NCBI GenBank assembly: GCA_024645065.1
Contig: JAHEGP010000003.1
Coordinates: forward strand, 1 to 40,069
DNA from: Cellvibrionales bacterium
Lineage (GTDB): Bacteria > Pseudomonadota > Gammaproteobacteria > Pseudomonadales > JAHEGP01
Length of the DNA stretch: 40,069 nucleotides
Direction: 5' to 3'
The position numbers and the translations under genes were made by a program. Under the pieces are notes generated by a model. The model was not told where the DNA came from and ran no database searches. It worked only from the letters and a program-made list of their open reading frames with translations. Each line of letters opens with the position of its first letter. The first letter of the stretch is position 1. Shown in pieces: positions 23,493 through 32,127 of this stretch.

Positions 23493-25376
23493 TCAAACCT
23501 CCGCCAGATTGCCCTTGCTCTCCAGCCATTTTTTTCGGTCCGGGGAGCGCTTTTTCGACAGCAGCATATCCAGCACCTCGCGGGTGCCATCGGCGTCATT
23601 GATCGAAAGCTGTATCAATCGGCGGGTATCCGGATTCATAACGGTATCCCTTAGCTGCATGGGATTCATCTCACCCAAGCCCTTGAAACGGGTGACCTGG
23701 ATTTTTCCCTTTTTCTTTTCCGCGGCAATCCGATCCAGCACCCCGGATTTTTCCGACTCGTCGAGGGCGTAGAATACTTCCTTGCCGACATCGATGCGAT
23801 ACAAGGGCGGCATCGAAACGTAGACATGCCCCTGGGCGACCAGCCTGGGAAAGTGACGCAGGAATAGCGCGCACAACAGGGTGGCGATGTGCAGGCCGTC
23901 GGAATCGGCGTCGGCCAGAATACAAATCTTGTTATAGCGCAATCCGCTGAGGTCGGAGTTTCCAGGCTCGATCCCGAGCGCCACGGAAATATCGTGGATT
24001 TCCTGGGATGCCAGCACTTCGGATGACTCCACTTCCCAGCTGTTGAGAATCTTGCCCCGCAGCGGCAGGATGGCCTGGTACTCGCGGCTACGCGCTTGTT
24101 TCGCAGAGCCGCCCGCTGAATCGCCCTCCACCAAAAACAGTTCAGTTCGCTCCATATCACCGCCAGCGCAATCCGCCAGTTTGCCCGGCAGGGCTGGGCC
24201 TGAGGTAACTTTCTTGCGAGCAACCTTTTTGCTTTTCCGCAAGCGCCCCTGCGCGTTGCTGATAAAAAGATCCGCCAGGCGGTTGGCCTCTTCGGTATGC
24301 TGGTTGAGCCAAAGCCCGAAAGCATCCTTGGCGACGCCGGATATGAAGGCCGCGCACTCGCGTGAGGTCAGCCGCTCCTTGGTCTGGCCGGAAAACTGTG
24401 GGTCAGCCATCTTGGCAGACAACACGTAGGCACACTTGTCCCAGATATCATCCGGCGTCAGTTTGATTCCCCGGGGCAGCAGGTTGCGGAATTCACAGTA
24501 CTCACGCACGGCTTCCAGCAAACCGGTACGCAAACCATTGACATGGGTACCGCCCTGGGTGGTGAGGATAAGGTTGACATAGGATTCGGCGGTTACCTCC
24601 CCTTCATCCACCAGCCATTGCACTGCCCAGTCAACGGCTTCGTTGCCGCCGGCGAAGCTTCCCACGAAGGGCTGCGCCGGCAGGGTTTCGCAGCCCGCTG
24701 TGGATTCCCTGAGGTAGTCGGTAATGCCGTCCTCAAAATACCATTCCTGCTTGTCACCACTGGCTTCGTCCTCGAAGATTACCCGCAGGCCCGAACACAA
24801 AACGGCCTTGGCCCGCAGCGTGTGCTTGAGCCTGGATACTGAAAACCTGGGCGAGTCAAAATACTTTGGATTGGGTGAAAATTGAACCGTTGTCCCGGTG
24901 TCACGCTTCTTGCAACTGCCGATAATTTCCAGCCCACTCACCGGCTCACCATTGGCGAACCGCATTTCATAGACATTGCCATCACGCCTGATCGTGACTC
25001 GCAGGGCAGCGGACAGGGCGTTAACCACCGACACTCCGACGCCATGCAAACCTCCGGAAAACTGGTAGTTGTCATTGGAGAATTTGCCACCGGCATGGAG
25101 CGTGGTCAGGATCACCTCTACACCCGGCTTGCCGATTTCAGGATGCATATCCACCGGCATACCGCGGCCATCGTCGCTGACGCTCACTACGCCGTCGCGA
25201 TGCAGCAGCAGCCGAATTTCACTGCAGTGACCAGCAAGCGCTTCATCCACACTGTTGTCTATGACCTCCTGGGCGAGGTGATTCGGCCGGGCGGTCTCGG
25301 TGTACATACCCGGTCGCTTGCGCACCGGATCCAGCCCGGTGAGTACTTCAATATTCTGTGCCGTATACTGGCTCAT
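23493..25376 (-). CDS. parE: DNA topoisomerase IV subunit B ParE
   Basis: A 627-residue type IIA topoisomerase subunit (E. coli 630) that supplies ATPase and part of the cleavage core for chromosome decatenation with ParC. The ATG at 25376 gives MSQYTAQNIEVLTGLDPVRK. An in-frame extension to 25499 is not conserved in character. Visible motifs are RPGMYT, EVIDNSVDEALAGHCSE, SDDGRGMPVD and GGLHGVGVSVVNALS (ATP lid), TTQGGTHVNGLRTG, then the TOPRIM set EGDSAGGSAKQAR and ILADADSDGLHIATLL, and finally RFKGLGEMNPMQLRDTVMNP. parC is not next to it. It is the last gene of the yqiB-cpdA-parE run. Confidence 0.97.
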   Translation of the reverse strand: MSQYTAQNIEVLTGLDPVRKRPGMYTETARPNHLAQEVIDNSVDEALAGHCSEIRLLLHRDGVVSVSDDGRGMPVDMHPEIGKPGVEVILTTLHAGGKFSNDNYQFSGGLHGVGVSVVNALSAALRVTIRRDGNVYEMRFANGEPVSGLEIIGSCKKRDTGTTVQFSPNPKYFDSPRFSVSRLKHTLRAKAVLCSGLRVIFEDEASGDKQEWYFEDGITDYLRESTAGCETLPAQPFVGSFAGGNEAVDWAVQWLVDEGEVTAESYVNLILTTQGGTHVNGLRTGLLEAVREYCEFRNLLPRGIKLTPDDIWDKCAYVLSAKMADPQFSGQTKERLTSRECAAFISGVAKDAFGLWLNQHTEEANRLADLFISNAQGRLRKSKKVARKKVTSGPALPGKLADCAGGDMERTELFLVEGDSAGGSAKQARSREYQAILPLRGKILNSWEVESSEVLASQEIHDISVALGIEPGNSDLSGLRYNKICILADADSDGLHIATLLCALFLRHFPRLVAQGHVYVSMPPLYRIDVGKEVFYALDESEKSGVLDRIAAEKKKGKIQVTRFKGLGEMNPMQLRDTVMNPDTRRLIQLSINDADGTREVLDMLLSKKRSPDRKKWLESKGNLAEV

Positions 25377-25593
25377 GGATACAACTGACCTTGTTGAGGA
25401 TGGAAAGTAATGAGGACAGCGAACAGACCGGCGACGATGCAACCGACCACCAGCTCGCTTGGGGTGAGCGCATTTTGGCAACTGGTGGCTTTTAGTCAAG
25501 GATTAGCAGCGACAAATTGCCCGTTGATGTGTCGCATTTTCAGCCTGATGGTGTGCAGCCGGCGCAATTGCGTGCTGGTTGCAGCGCAAGCGC
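25377..25593. other. Gap where yqiA would be expected
   Basis: 217 bases between cpdA and parE with no convincing reading frame on either strand and no visible remnant of an esterase (no GxSxG). It may hold a promoter for parE. Confidence 0.45.
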
Positions 25594-26409
25594 TCAATAA
25601 CCATTGCATTCGTAGTCGGCATCAAAGAGTTCAGCGGAGATCCGCCCTACCTCGGTACCAATCGAGCCATCTTCTTCCAACCACAAGCGACGGTATCCCG
25701 GTTGCTGGTGATCGACTTTGAAATGTTCGCTGCCCGGAGCGAATTGAACACAGCTTGAAGGTGTGGCCAGTAGCCGGTAATGCTGTCGCTGCAGATCGAA
25801 CTCCTGGTGCACATGCCCCCACAATAACGCCTTTACCCGCTTGCAAGCATCCAGCATCTGCAACAACCTGGCACCGTTGCTGATGATTTGCTGGTCCAGC
25901 CAACGACACCCTATGGCCACCGGATGATGATGCACGCAGACCAGCAGGTGTTGGTAGTCGGGCTGCTGCAAAAACTGCTCGAGCCGCTCCAGCTCGGCGT
26001 CGGCCAACTCGCCGCCCACCGCACCGGGAATCTGGGAATTCAACAGGATAATACCCCAGCAACCTGCCCCGATAGTCTTCGCCATATGGGCTGCTGCCAC
26101 CGCCTCCATATTCGCGATATCGTCGTGATTACCAGGCAGCCAGGCGTGCAGGATACCGGTCGCATCTACCTGGCGCCGCAGTTCCCGATAAGCAGCGACA
26201 CTGCCGTCATCAGAAAGATCGCCGGTGAGCAGCATCAGGTCACTGGCACCAGTTTCGGTGGCCGCGCGCAGCACGTGCGCCAGGCTCTGACGGGTGTCTA
26301 CTCCCGCAAGCCGGTTATCTGCAGCGGCGCCGATATGGGTGTCGGTTACCTGCAGGACCGCCAGCGGCCCCCCGTTGTGATCAAGTTTCAAATGCAAAAC
26401 AGTTCCCAT
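25594..26409 (-). CDS. cpdA: 3',5'-cyclic-AMP phosphodiesterase CpdA
   Basis: A 271-residue metallophosphoesterase that hydrolyses cAMP in the cytosol. The binuclear-metal motifs appear in order: VLQVTDTHIG, MLLTGDLSDDGSVAAY, AWLPGNHDD, LLVCVHHHPVAIG and ALLWGHVHQEF, followed by ATPSSCVQFAPGS, as in E. coli CpdA (275). The ATG at 26409 has GAGG one base away, too close to be the site used; a TTG 12 bases on is another possible start, so the first four or five residues are uncertain. It lies between yqiB and parE. Loss of this function would raise cAMP-CRP signalling. Confidence 0.95.
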   Translation of the reverse strand: MGTVLHLKLDHNGGPLAVLQVTDTHIGAAADNRLAGVDTRQSLAHVLRAATETGASDLMLLTGDLSDDGSVAAYRELRRQVDATGILHAWLPGNHDDIANMEAVAAAHMAKTIGAGCWGIILLNSQIPGAVGGELADAELERLEQFLQQPDYQHLLVCVHHHPVAIGCRWLDQQIISNGARLLQMLDACKRVKALLWGHVHQEFDLQRQHYRLLATPSSCVQFAPGSEHFKVDHQQPGYRRLWLEEDGSIGTEVGRISAELFDADYECNGY

Positions 26410-26660
26410 ACCTCATACTTGTGTTGCAACGGTTCGCAGCTTCCTTGCAACGACCATCCCGCTGGCCCAGCGCCCCGGCTGGAATAATACAGGCTCCCGC
26501 CTGCCACGGCTCTATTCACGCCCGCCCCATAGCGGTCCCGCACGAGGTCCTGGAGGCGAATAGAGAGCCATTGTGACGGGTCCGGCATTTGTTCACCATG
26601 CAATCCTGCGGCATTAGTCGTCGCCATGTTGCCACGGTAAAGCAGGTAAAATGGCAGGTT
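26410..26660. other. Gap between yqiB and cpdA
   Basis: 251 bases. A reverse frame of 79 codons (26627-26388) runs into cpdA, but it has no ribosome site and no recognisable content. No terminator with a T-tract is seen. Confidence 0.3.
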
Positions 26661-27113
26661 TCAGCTGAGTAACACGTGACTGTGTACGGAACGCCCGTTG
26701 GCAAGGCAAAGGCTCAACCACTCACCGAAAAAGCGGTTCAGCTGAAATTTTTCATCGCGTTGGTACATTCCGGCATTCGGATAATCGTAGCGCGGTTTGA
26801 TATGGCGATGCCCCTGGCAGGCTACTACCTCTGCCATACGGGCGTCGTGGTAAACACGAACCTGGAACTGGGGTGGCGGCGCCGCACTCGCCGCATTGCC
26901 GCACTGCTCTATATCGATGATCGTCGTGTAGGGGGCCCGCTCCAAAATCCTTACCGCCACGTCGTGGCCGCCGAGGGCATCGACGATAAAGCCGCCCACA
27001 GTATCGCCCCGCAATTGTGGCATTAGCTTTTCCAATGCCACATAGTTGGCGGCGCACAGCGCTTGCAGGCCTGCCAGATCGACCTTGTGACGGCTTCTGT
27101 GGTGAGCTCGCAT
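26661..27113 (-). CDS. yqiB: YqiB, DUF1249 family protein
   Basis: A 150-residue protein of the DUF1249 family (E. coli YqiB 140). The start is put at the ATG at 27113: the frame is open to 27371, but the extra residues overlap the tolC promoter and coding start and are basic, non-conserved sequence. Typical stretches are LQALCAANYVALEKLMPQLR, YTTIIDIEQCG, FQVRVYHDARMAEVVACQGH and HIKPRYDYPNAGMYQRDEK, ending in LNRFFGEWLSLCLANGRS. No enzymatic function is known. It is in the conserved run with cpdA and parE and is divergent from tolC. Confidence 0.9.
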   Translation of the reverse strand: MRAHHRSRHKVDLAGLQALCAANYVALEKLMPQLRGDTVGGFIVDALGGHDVAVRILERAPYTTIIDIEQCGNAASAAPPPQFQVRVYHDARMAEVVACQGHRHIKPRYDYPNAGMYQRDEKFQLNRFFGEWLSLCLANGRSVHSHVLLS

Positions 27114-27218
27114 TGAACCGGATTTACTCCTGCCTGATGAAGTTACGCCCGGATACAGTAGCAGAATTCGGCGCCATGCCGCAATTCGACTGAAAGCAGT
27201 TTTTCGATGATTTTTTGC

Positions 27219-27236
27219 AACAAACTTTGTTACACT
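27219..27236 (+). promoter_or_regulatory. tolC promoter with perfect palindrome
   Basis: The palindrome AACAAA-C-TTTGTT (27219-27231) abuts an extended -10, TG-T-TACACT, whose hexamer is at 27231-27236, 46 bases before the tolC start. No good -35 is present, which suits extended -10 promoters and activator or repressor control. The factor is unknown. Confidence 0.4.
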
Positions 27237-27282
27237 GGGGCGCAATAAAAATCCGGCGAAAATACACACAGCAGGGGTCGCT

Positions 27283-28728
27283 ATGTTTTGCAGACGCACC
27301 AGGACGCTTCTCAATCGCGCCGCAATTGGCCTTACCGTATTGACATCATGCTCTCTTGCTACCGCCGACAACCTGCGCGAGATTTACGAACTTGCCCTGC
27401 GCAATGATCCGACGATTCGCGCCGCTGAGGCGAACTACAAGGCCGGCCTGGAAAATGAGAACCTCGGGCGCGCCGGGCTGCTGCCCCAGGTCAATGCCAG
27501 GGCCGACTACAACTCTACCGACCTGAGTAACACAGGCGGCTTCGTCATCCCGATACAGGATCCCAACACGGGTAACATTGTCTCTGTTGAATCCAACAAC
27601 AATGACACCAAGGCAGACACCACTGCCTGGGGAGTCAGCCTCGACCAGCGGGTTTTCGATATGCCGGCCTGGTTCAGCTTTACCCGGGGCAAGGAACTGT
27701 CTCGCCAGGCCCAGGCGCAGTTTGCCGCCGACCAGCAGGACCTGATCGTGCGCGTTGCAGAAGCCTACTTCGACGTCCTGCGCGCCCTCGACAACCTCAA
27801 TGTATCCCGCGCCCAGGAGCGCACCAACAAGCGCCAGCTGGAGCAGACCCAGCAGCGCTTCGACGTTGGCCTGATCGCCATTACCGATGTCCACGAGTCC
27901 CGCGCCGCCTACGATCTGGCGGTGGCCCAGCGCCTGAGCGACGAGGGGAGCCTCGGGGTCGCGCTGGAACGCTTGTCGACCTTGACCGGGCAGCAACATG
28001 AGAACGTCTGGCTGCTCGAGGAGGACTACCCGGTGGTGGATCCCGACCCCATGGAAAAAGAAGAGTGGGTCGATTTTGCCCTCGACAACAATTACTCCGT
28101 CAAGGCGGCAGCTTACGGCCGGGATGCGGCCAACGAGTTTGCCAAAGCCAGGAAATACGAACATGCCCCCAAGCTGACCGCCAGACTTGGCTATGACGAC
28201 TCGAAGACTGATATTGAACGGGAAACCGATAATTTCAGCACAGATTTCAACCAGGATTTCGACGGCACATCGGTGCGCCTCGACCTGAGCCTGCCAATCT
28301 ACAGCGGCGGCGCCATCAGCGCTTCCCGGCGCCAGGCCTACGAGCAGTACAATAGCGCCCAGGAAGTCTACGCCGGTACCGTGCGTAACACGGTGCAGGC
28401 AACACGGGCACTGCACCTGCAAACCACAGTCGACGTGGCGACGACCAATGCCCGGCGCCAGGCTATCACTTCCAGCAAAAGCGCCTTCGAAGCCACCCAG
28501 GCCGGCTATGAAGTGGGCACCCGGAACATTGTCGACGTGCTGAACGTGCAGCAAAACCTGTTTACTGCGGTTCGCGATTACGCCAACGCACGCTATCAGT
28601 ATGTTCTCGATATGTTAAGGCTGAAAAGGGAGGCCGGCATCATCAGCCCACAGGATGTGTACGAGCTGAACAACTGGCTCAAGCCGCCGGATGCGCCGAC
28701 GCTATCAGGCACACCCCTGACCCAGTAA
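27283..28728 (+). CDS. tolC: TolC-family outer-membrane efflux channel
   Basis: A 481-residue outer-membrane factor that forms the exit duct for tripartite drug and protein exporters. The signal peptide is about residues 1-28 (RAAIGLTVLTSCSLATA). The mature start NLREIYELALRNDPTIRAAE is characteristic of TolC, as are the paired coiled-coil repeats: LIVRVAEAYFDVLRALDNLN with QTQQRFDVGLIAITDVHESR, and the second copy SKSAFEATQAGYEVGTRNIV with DVLNVQQNLFTAVRDYA. The barrel strands lie between these. AGGGG lies seven bases before the ATG. It is divergent from yqiB as in other gammaproteobacteria and converges on waaA with 13 bases between stops. The inner-membrane and adaptor partners are not in the window. 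Confidence 0.95.
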   Translation: MFCRRTRTLLNRAAIGLTVLTSCSLATADNLREIYELALRNDPTIRAAEANYKAGLENENLGRAGLLPQVNARADYNSTDLSNTGGFVIPIQDPNTGNIVSVESNNNDTKADTTAWGVSLDQRVFDMPAWFSFTRGKELSRQAQAQFAADQQDLIVRVAEAYFDVLRALDNLNVSRAQERTNKRQLEQTQQRFDVGLIAITDVHESRAAYDLAVAQRLSDEGSLGVALERLSTLTGQQHENVWLLEEDYPVVDPDPMEKEEWVDFALDNNYSVKAAAYGRDAANEFAKARKYEHAPKLTARLGYDDSKTDIERETDNFSTDFNQDFDGTSVRLDLSLPIYSGGAISASRRQAYEQYNSAQEVYAGTVRNTVQATRALHLQTTVDVATTNARRQAITSSKSAFEATQAGYEVGTRNIVDVLNVQQNLFTAVRDYANARYQYVLDMLRLKREAGIISPQDVYELNNWLKPPDAPTLSGTPLTQ

Positions 28729-28741
28729 ACCCGGCCTGGTT

Positions 28742-30052
28742 TTATGCCACTTTACCATCGACGACATTAGCAATAACGTCGAGCAGGCGTTGCAGTGATC
28801 CACGGTTTTGTTCTATCACTGAATACGCACGTTCACCCGCCTCCTGGCGATAAGCCGAACTCGCTAACAGTCTTACGATGGCGCTCTCGATATCCAGGGC
28901 ATTGGGGCATATCTGCAGCGCGCCGGCTTCCAGCATCAGGTCGGCGATTTCCTGAAAATTAAAAAGGTGGGGACCTGACAGCACCGGCATCGACCACAGT
29001 GCCGGCTCGAGTAAATTGTGACCACCCCTTGGTATCAGGCTACCGCCCACAAAGGCGATATCGGCAGCGCCGAACAAACCCAGCAAGTCCCCCATGGTGT
29101 CACCGATGACGACACCGGCATCAGCCCCCGGCATCGCTCCGGAACTGAGCCGATGGGGGACCAAACCAGCCTGGCTTACCAGCTCCACAGCCCTGTCGAA
29201 TCGCTCTGGGTGGCGCGGCACCAGAATCAGCAACAGCGCTGGATCATGCTGTAGCAAAGCCAAATGGGCCCGGAGGATGATTTCATCCTCTCCCTCGTGG
29301 GTACTAGCCGCAATCCAGCACAGCCGACCGCGACCCCAGGCCCGGCGCCAGGCGCTGGCTTTATCGCGATCAGCATCGTCCAGCTGCATGTCGAACTTGA
29401 TGTTGCCGGTAACCCTGGCTTTCTCAGGCGGCAGACCCAATGCTATAAAACGCTGGGCCTCGATTTCAGTCTGCACGGCAACGGCGCTCAACTGGTAGAG
29501 CATATTCCGGGTTAAATTCTCGACGCGCTGGTAGCCGTCCGCTGATTTTTTCGACAGCCTGGCGTTCGCCAGTATCACCGGCACCCCGGCGCTGTGACAG
29601 CTGTAGATCATATTCGGCCACAGCTCGGTTTCGATAATAACCAGCAGCGTGGGCTGGAAATGACGGATAAAACGCTGCATCACCCCAGGCAAATCATAGG
29701 GCGCATAGACGTGGCTAACCAGGCCACCCAGCAGCGCCCTGACCCGCTCGGCACCGGTAGGCGTGGTGGTGCTCACCACTATTGGCAAGTCGGGATAGAG
29801 CACCGCCAATTGCCTCACCAGGGGCACGCTGGCTATGGTTTCACCCACCGACACCGCATGTACCCAAATGCACCGCTGCAGCGCCGGCTGGTTATAGTAG
29901 CCAAAGCGCTGGCCAATACCATCGCGATAGGCTGGGGCCTTGATCGAGCGCCAGTACAAGCGCAACAGCAGCAATGGCTGCAACAGGTAAAACAGGAATG
30001 TATAGAGGATGCGCACGAAATAACCGGGCCCTTTAGCTTCATCGAAAGACAC
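28742..30052 (-). CDS. waaA: 3-deoxy-D-manno-octulosonic acid (Kdo) transferase WaaA
   Basis: A 436-residue GT30 enzyme that adds Kdo from CMP-Kdo to lipid IVA on the cytoplasmic face of the inner membrane. The N-terminal hydrophobic anchor (VRILYTFLFYLLQPLLLLRL) is typical. IWVHAVSVGETIASVPLV carries the catalytic Glu. VVSTTTPTGAERVRALLG, LLVIIETELWPNMIYSCHSA and the donor-site CWIAASTHEGEDEIILRAH and FVGGSLIPRGGHNLLEPALW complete the family. No kinase motif is present. It is transcribed alone, 48 bases from the divergent oxidoreductase gene. Whether one or two Kdo residues are added cannot be told. Confidence 0.95.
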   Translation of the reverse strand: MSFDEAKGPGYFVRILYTFLFYLLQPLLLLRLYWRSIKAPAYRDGIGQRFGYYNQPALQRCIWVHAVSVGETIASVPLVRQLAVLYPDLPIVVSTTTPTGAERVRALLGGLVSHVYAPYDLPGVMQRFIRHFQPTLLVIIETELWPNMIYSCHSAGVPVILANARLSKKSADGYQRVENLTRNMLYQLSAVAVQTEIEAQRFIALGLPPEKARVTGNIKFDMQLDDADRDKASAWRRAWGRGRLCWIAASTHEGEDEIILRAHLALLQHDPALLLILVPRHPERFDRAVELVSQAGLVPHRLSSGAMPGADAGVVIGDTMGDLLGLFGAADIAFVGGSLIPRGGHNLLEPALWSMPVLSGPHLFNFQEIADLMLEAGALQICPNALDIESAIVRLLASSAYRQEAGERAYSVIEQNRGSLQRLLDVIANVVDGKVA

Positions 30053-30056
30053 ACGG

Positions 30057-30062
30057 TATACT
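30057..30062 (+). promoter_or_regulatory. -10 box between waaA and the oxidoreductase gene
   Basis: TATACT at 30057-30062 (five of six) lies 38 bases before the oxidoreductase start; no good -35 is present. The core GTATAC is its own complement, so the same site could serve the divergent waaA, though that would leave almost no leader. Confidence 0.25.
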
Positions 30063-30100
30063 ACCGCGACTTACTCCTGCAAACGAGAGGCGCACGGCCG

Positions 30101-31312
30101 ATGCTCAACCCGGATGAAGAAAAGCTCGTCGAGGTCGATGTCGCTATTGTCGGCGCCGGAATTGCCGGCCTGTGGCTACTCAACCGTCTGCGAGGAGCCG
30201 GTTACTCGGCAGTACTGCTGGAGAAATCGGCCCTTGGCAGCAGCCAGACGATCGCCTCCCAGGGGATGATTCACGGTGGCTTGAAGTACGCCCTTGCCGG
30301 GACCCTTACCGGAGCTTTCGAGTCGATCAAGTTGATGCCTCAGCTGTGGCAGCAGTGCCTCGACGGCAACGGTGAGATCGACTTGCGAGCCACCAGAAAA
30401 TTATCGGACGACTTCATCATGTGGTCCGCCGGCAGTGTCGGCTCAAAGCTGGTTTCCTTCTTCGCCAGTAAATCACTTCGGGGCCGGGTCGAGAAACTCA
30501 AGCGCGAGGACTTTCCACCACCTTTTGCCAACTCCCCCTACAAAGGCACTATCTACCGCCTGGTCGATGTGGTGCTCGATGTACCGTCATTGCTGGAAAA
30601 CCTGTCTGCTCCCCATATGCCGGCAATTGCCAAAACTGAACAGTTGGATTGGCGCACGGGCGAGCAGGAAGTCGAGCAGCTGGTCTGTGACAACGGGGTG
30701 GCGATACGGGCGCGGCGCTACGTCATCACCGCCGGGGAAGGAACCGGCGCAATCCTCAGCGCGCTCAACATTCAACAACCCGAGATGCAGATTCGCCCGC
30801 TGCACCAGGTGATGGTAAAACACAAACTGCCTTACAGCCTCTACGGGCACTGTATCGGCGCCCAGACTTCGGCATCACCGCGCCTTACCGTCTCCACCCA
30901 CCCTTGCCGGGATGGCGATCCGGTCTGGTACCTTGGCGGTGACCTGGCCAACGATAGTATCGACTGGTCGAGCGACAGGCTGATCGACCACGCCCGCAAG
31001 GAGCTGGCCGATATTTTTCCATGGCTGGACTTCAGCGGCGCGCAGTGGGCGACCACCCTGATTAACCGCGCTGAACCGAAGCAGGAGCAGTTGATCAAAC
31101 CCGATACCGCATTTTCCAGCGGGACCGATGCCCGGCAAAATGTCGTTGTTGCCTGGCCCACCAAGTTGAGCCTGGCTCCCGATCTCGCGCAGCAGGTGCT
31201 CACCTTACTGCAGGACCAAATCCAGCCCGGTCCGGCGCGACACTTCGAGCAACTCTCTGCGCTGCCAAAACCACCGATTGCAACCCCGCTGTGGGATGAG
31301 GTTTGGGGTTAG
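30101..31312 (+). CDS. FAD-dependent oxidoreductase, DAO fold (glycerol-3-phosphate dehydrogenase-like)
   Basis: A 403-residue flavoprotein of the DAO fold. The ATG at 30101 is preceded by GAGAGG; the open frame upstream to 29594 lies inside waaA and is rejected. The dinucleotide site VDVAIVGAGIAGLWLLNRLR is at about residues 12-32, followed by the acidic end of strand two (AVLLEKSALGSSQTIASQGM) and IHGGLKYALAGTL, a flavin-site pattern seen in glycerol-3-phosphate dehydrogenase and L-2-hydroxyglutarate oxidase. RARRYVITAGEGTGAILSAL and DPVWYLGGDLANDSIDWSSD follow. The aldo/keto reductase starts three bases after its stop. The substrate is unknown; the position among LPS-core genes suggests a sugar or glycerol-phosphate-like compound, which is inference. 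Confidence 0.85.
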   Translation: MLNPDEEKLVEVDVAIVGAGIAGLWLLNRLRGAGYSAVLLEKSALGSSQTIASQGMIHGGLKYALAGTLTGAFESIKLMPQLWQQCLDGNGEIDLRATRKLSDDFIMWSAGSVGSKLVSFFASKSLRGRVEKLKREDFPPPFANSPYKGTIYRLVDVVLDVPSLLENLSAPHMPAIAKTEQLDWRTGEQEVEQLVCDNGVAIRARRYVITAGEGTGAILSALNIQQPEMQIRPLHQVMVKHKLPYSLYGHCIGAQTSASPRLTVSTHPCRDGDPVWYLGGDLANDSIDWSSDRLIDHARKELADIFPWLDFSGAQWATTLINRAEPKQEQLIKPDTAFSSGTDARQNVVVAWPTKLSLAPDLAQQVLTLLQDQIQPGPARHFEQLSALPKPPIATPLWDEVWG

Positions 31313-31315
31313 GCA

Positions 31316-32107
31316 GTGGAATTGCGGCAAGTCGGTGATACCGGCGTATGGGTATCGGCACTGGGCCTTGGCACGGTAAAGCTGGGCCGCGACCAGGGGG
31401 TCAAGTACCCCAACCGGTTCACGATTCCCGACGACCGGCAGGCCAGCGCCCTGTTGACCAGGGCCCGACAACTGGGCATCAACCTGATTGATACCGCTCC
31501 CGCCTACGGTAATAGCGAACAACGCCTCGGTGAATTGCTCGCCAGGCAACGGCGTGACTGGGTCATCTGTACCAAGGTAGGTGAGGAATTCGAACAGGGG
31601 AAATCGCGCTACGATTTCACCCCGGAGCACATTCGCAACAGCGTTGAACGCAGCCTCAAGCGAATCCAAACCGATTATCTCGATCTGGTAATGGTCCATT
31701 CCAGTGGCGATGACGAGGCCATCCTGCAGCGACACGATCCTCTCGGGGTGTTGGCCGAAATGAAACGCCGGGGCATGATACGCGCCTTTGGTATGTCCAC
31801 GAAGACCGTCAGTGGCGGCATTCTGGCTGCATCACGTTCAGACTGTGTAATGGTCACCTACAACCTGGACTACCGCGATGAGCAGCCCGTGCTGGACTAT
31901 TGCTCGTCCCACAACAAGGGCGTTCTGATCAAAAAAGCCCTCGGCAGTGGCCACTTGAGTCGCGACCTGGAGGATCCGGTAACGGCGAATCTGGACTTTA
32001 TCCTGCGCCACCCGGCGGTGACATCTATTGTCCTCGGCACCATCAACCAGGATCACCTCGCCAATAACGTCGCCATTTGCAACGCCCTGCTGTCGAGCCA
32101 GCTATAA
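31316..32107 (+). CDS. Aldo/keto reductase
   Basis: A 263-residue NAD(P)H-dependent reductase of the AKR fold. The start is the GTG at 31316, three bases after the flavoenzyme's stop, with GGGG seven bases upstream. Catalytic residues read in order: Asp and Tyr in INLIDTAPAYGNSEQRLGEL, Lys in RDWVICTKVGEEFEQG and His in YLDLVMVHSSGDDE. The C-terminal cofactor segment TSIVLGTINQDHLANNV is shorter than in 320-residue members. The SVERSLKRIQTDYLDL wording fits the Tas/YghZ-type group. It is certainly coupled with the flavoenzyme. A shared pathway on an envelope sugar is plausible; there is no direct evidence. Confidence 0.88.
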   Translation: MELRQVGDTGVWVSALGLGTVKLGRDQGVKYPNRFTIPDDRQASALLTRARQLGINLIDTAPAYGNSEQRLGELLARQRRDWVICTKVGEEFEQGKSRYDFTPEHIRNSVERSLKRIQTDYLDLVMVHSSGDDEAILQRHDPLGVLAEMKRRGMIRAFGMSTKTVSGGILAASRSDCVMVTYNLDYRDEQPVLDYCSSHNKGVLIKKALGSGHLSRDLEDPVTANLDFILRHPAVTSIVLGTINQDHLANNVAICNALLSSQL

Positions 32108-32127
32108 GCCGCGACCAGCGGCGCCAT

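Noticed and set aside
25377..25499. 41-codon extension of parE
   Set aside because: ParE proteins start at the MSQYTAQ position; the extension is basic and unlike the family.
26388..26627. 79-codon reverse frame between yqiB and cpdA
   Set aside because: No ribosome site, no recognisable content, and it runs into cpdA.
27114..27371. 86-codon extension of yqiB
   Set aside because: It overlaps the tolC promoter and start and does not resemble DUF1249 proteins.
29594..30100. Upstream extension of the FAD oxidoreductase frame
   Set aside because: It lies wholly opposite waaA and is replaced by a start with a ribosome site at 30101.
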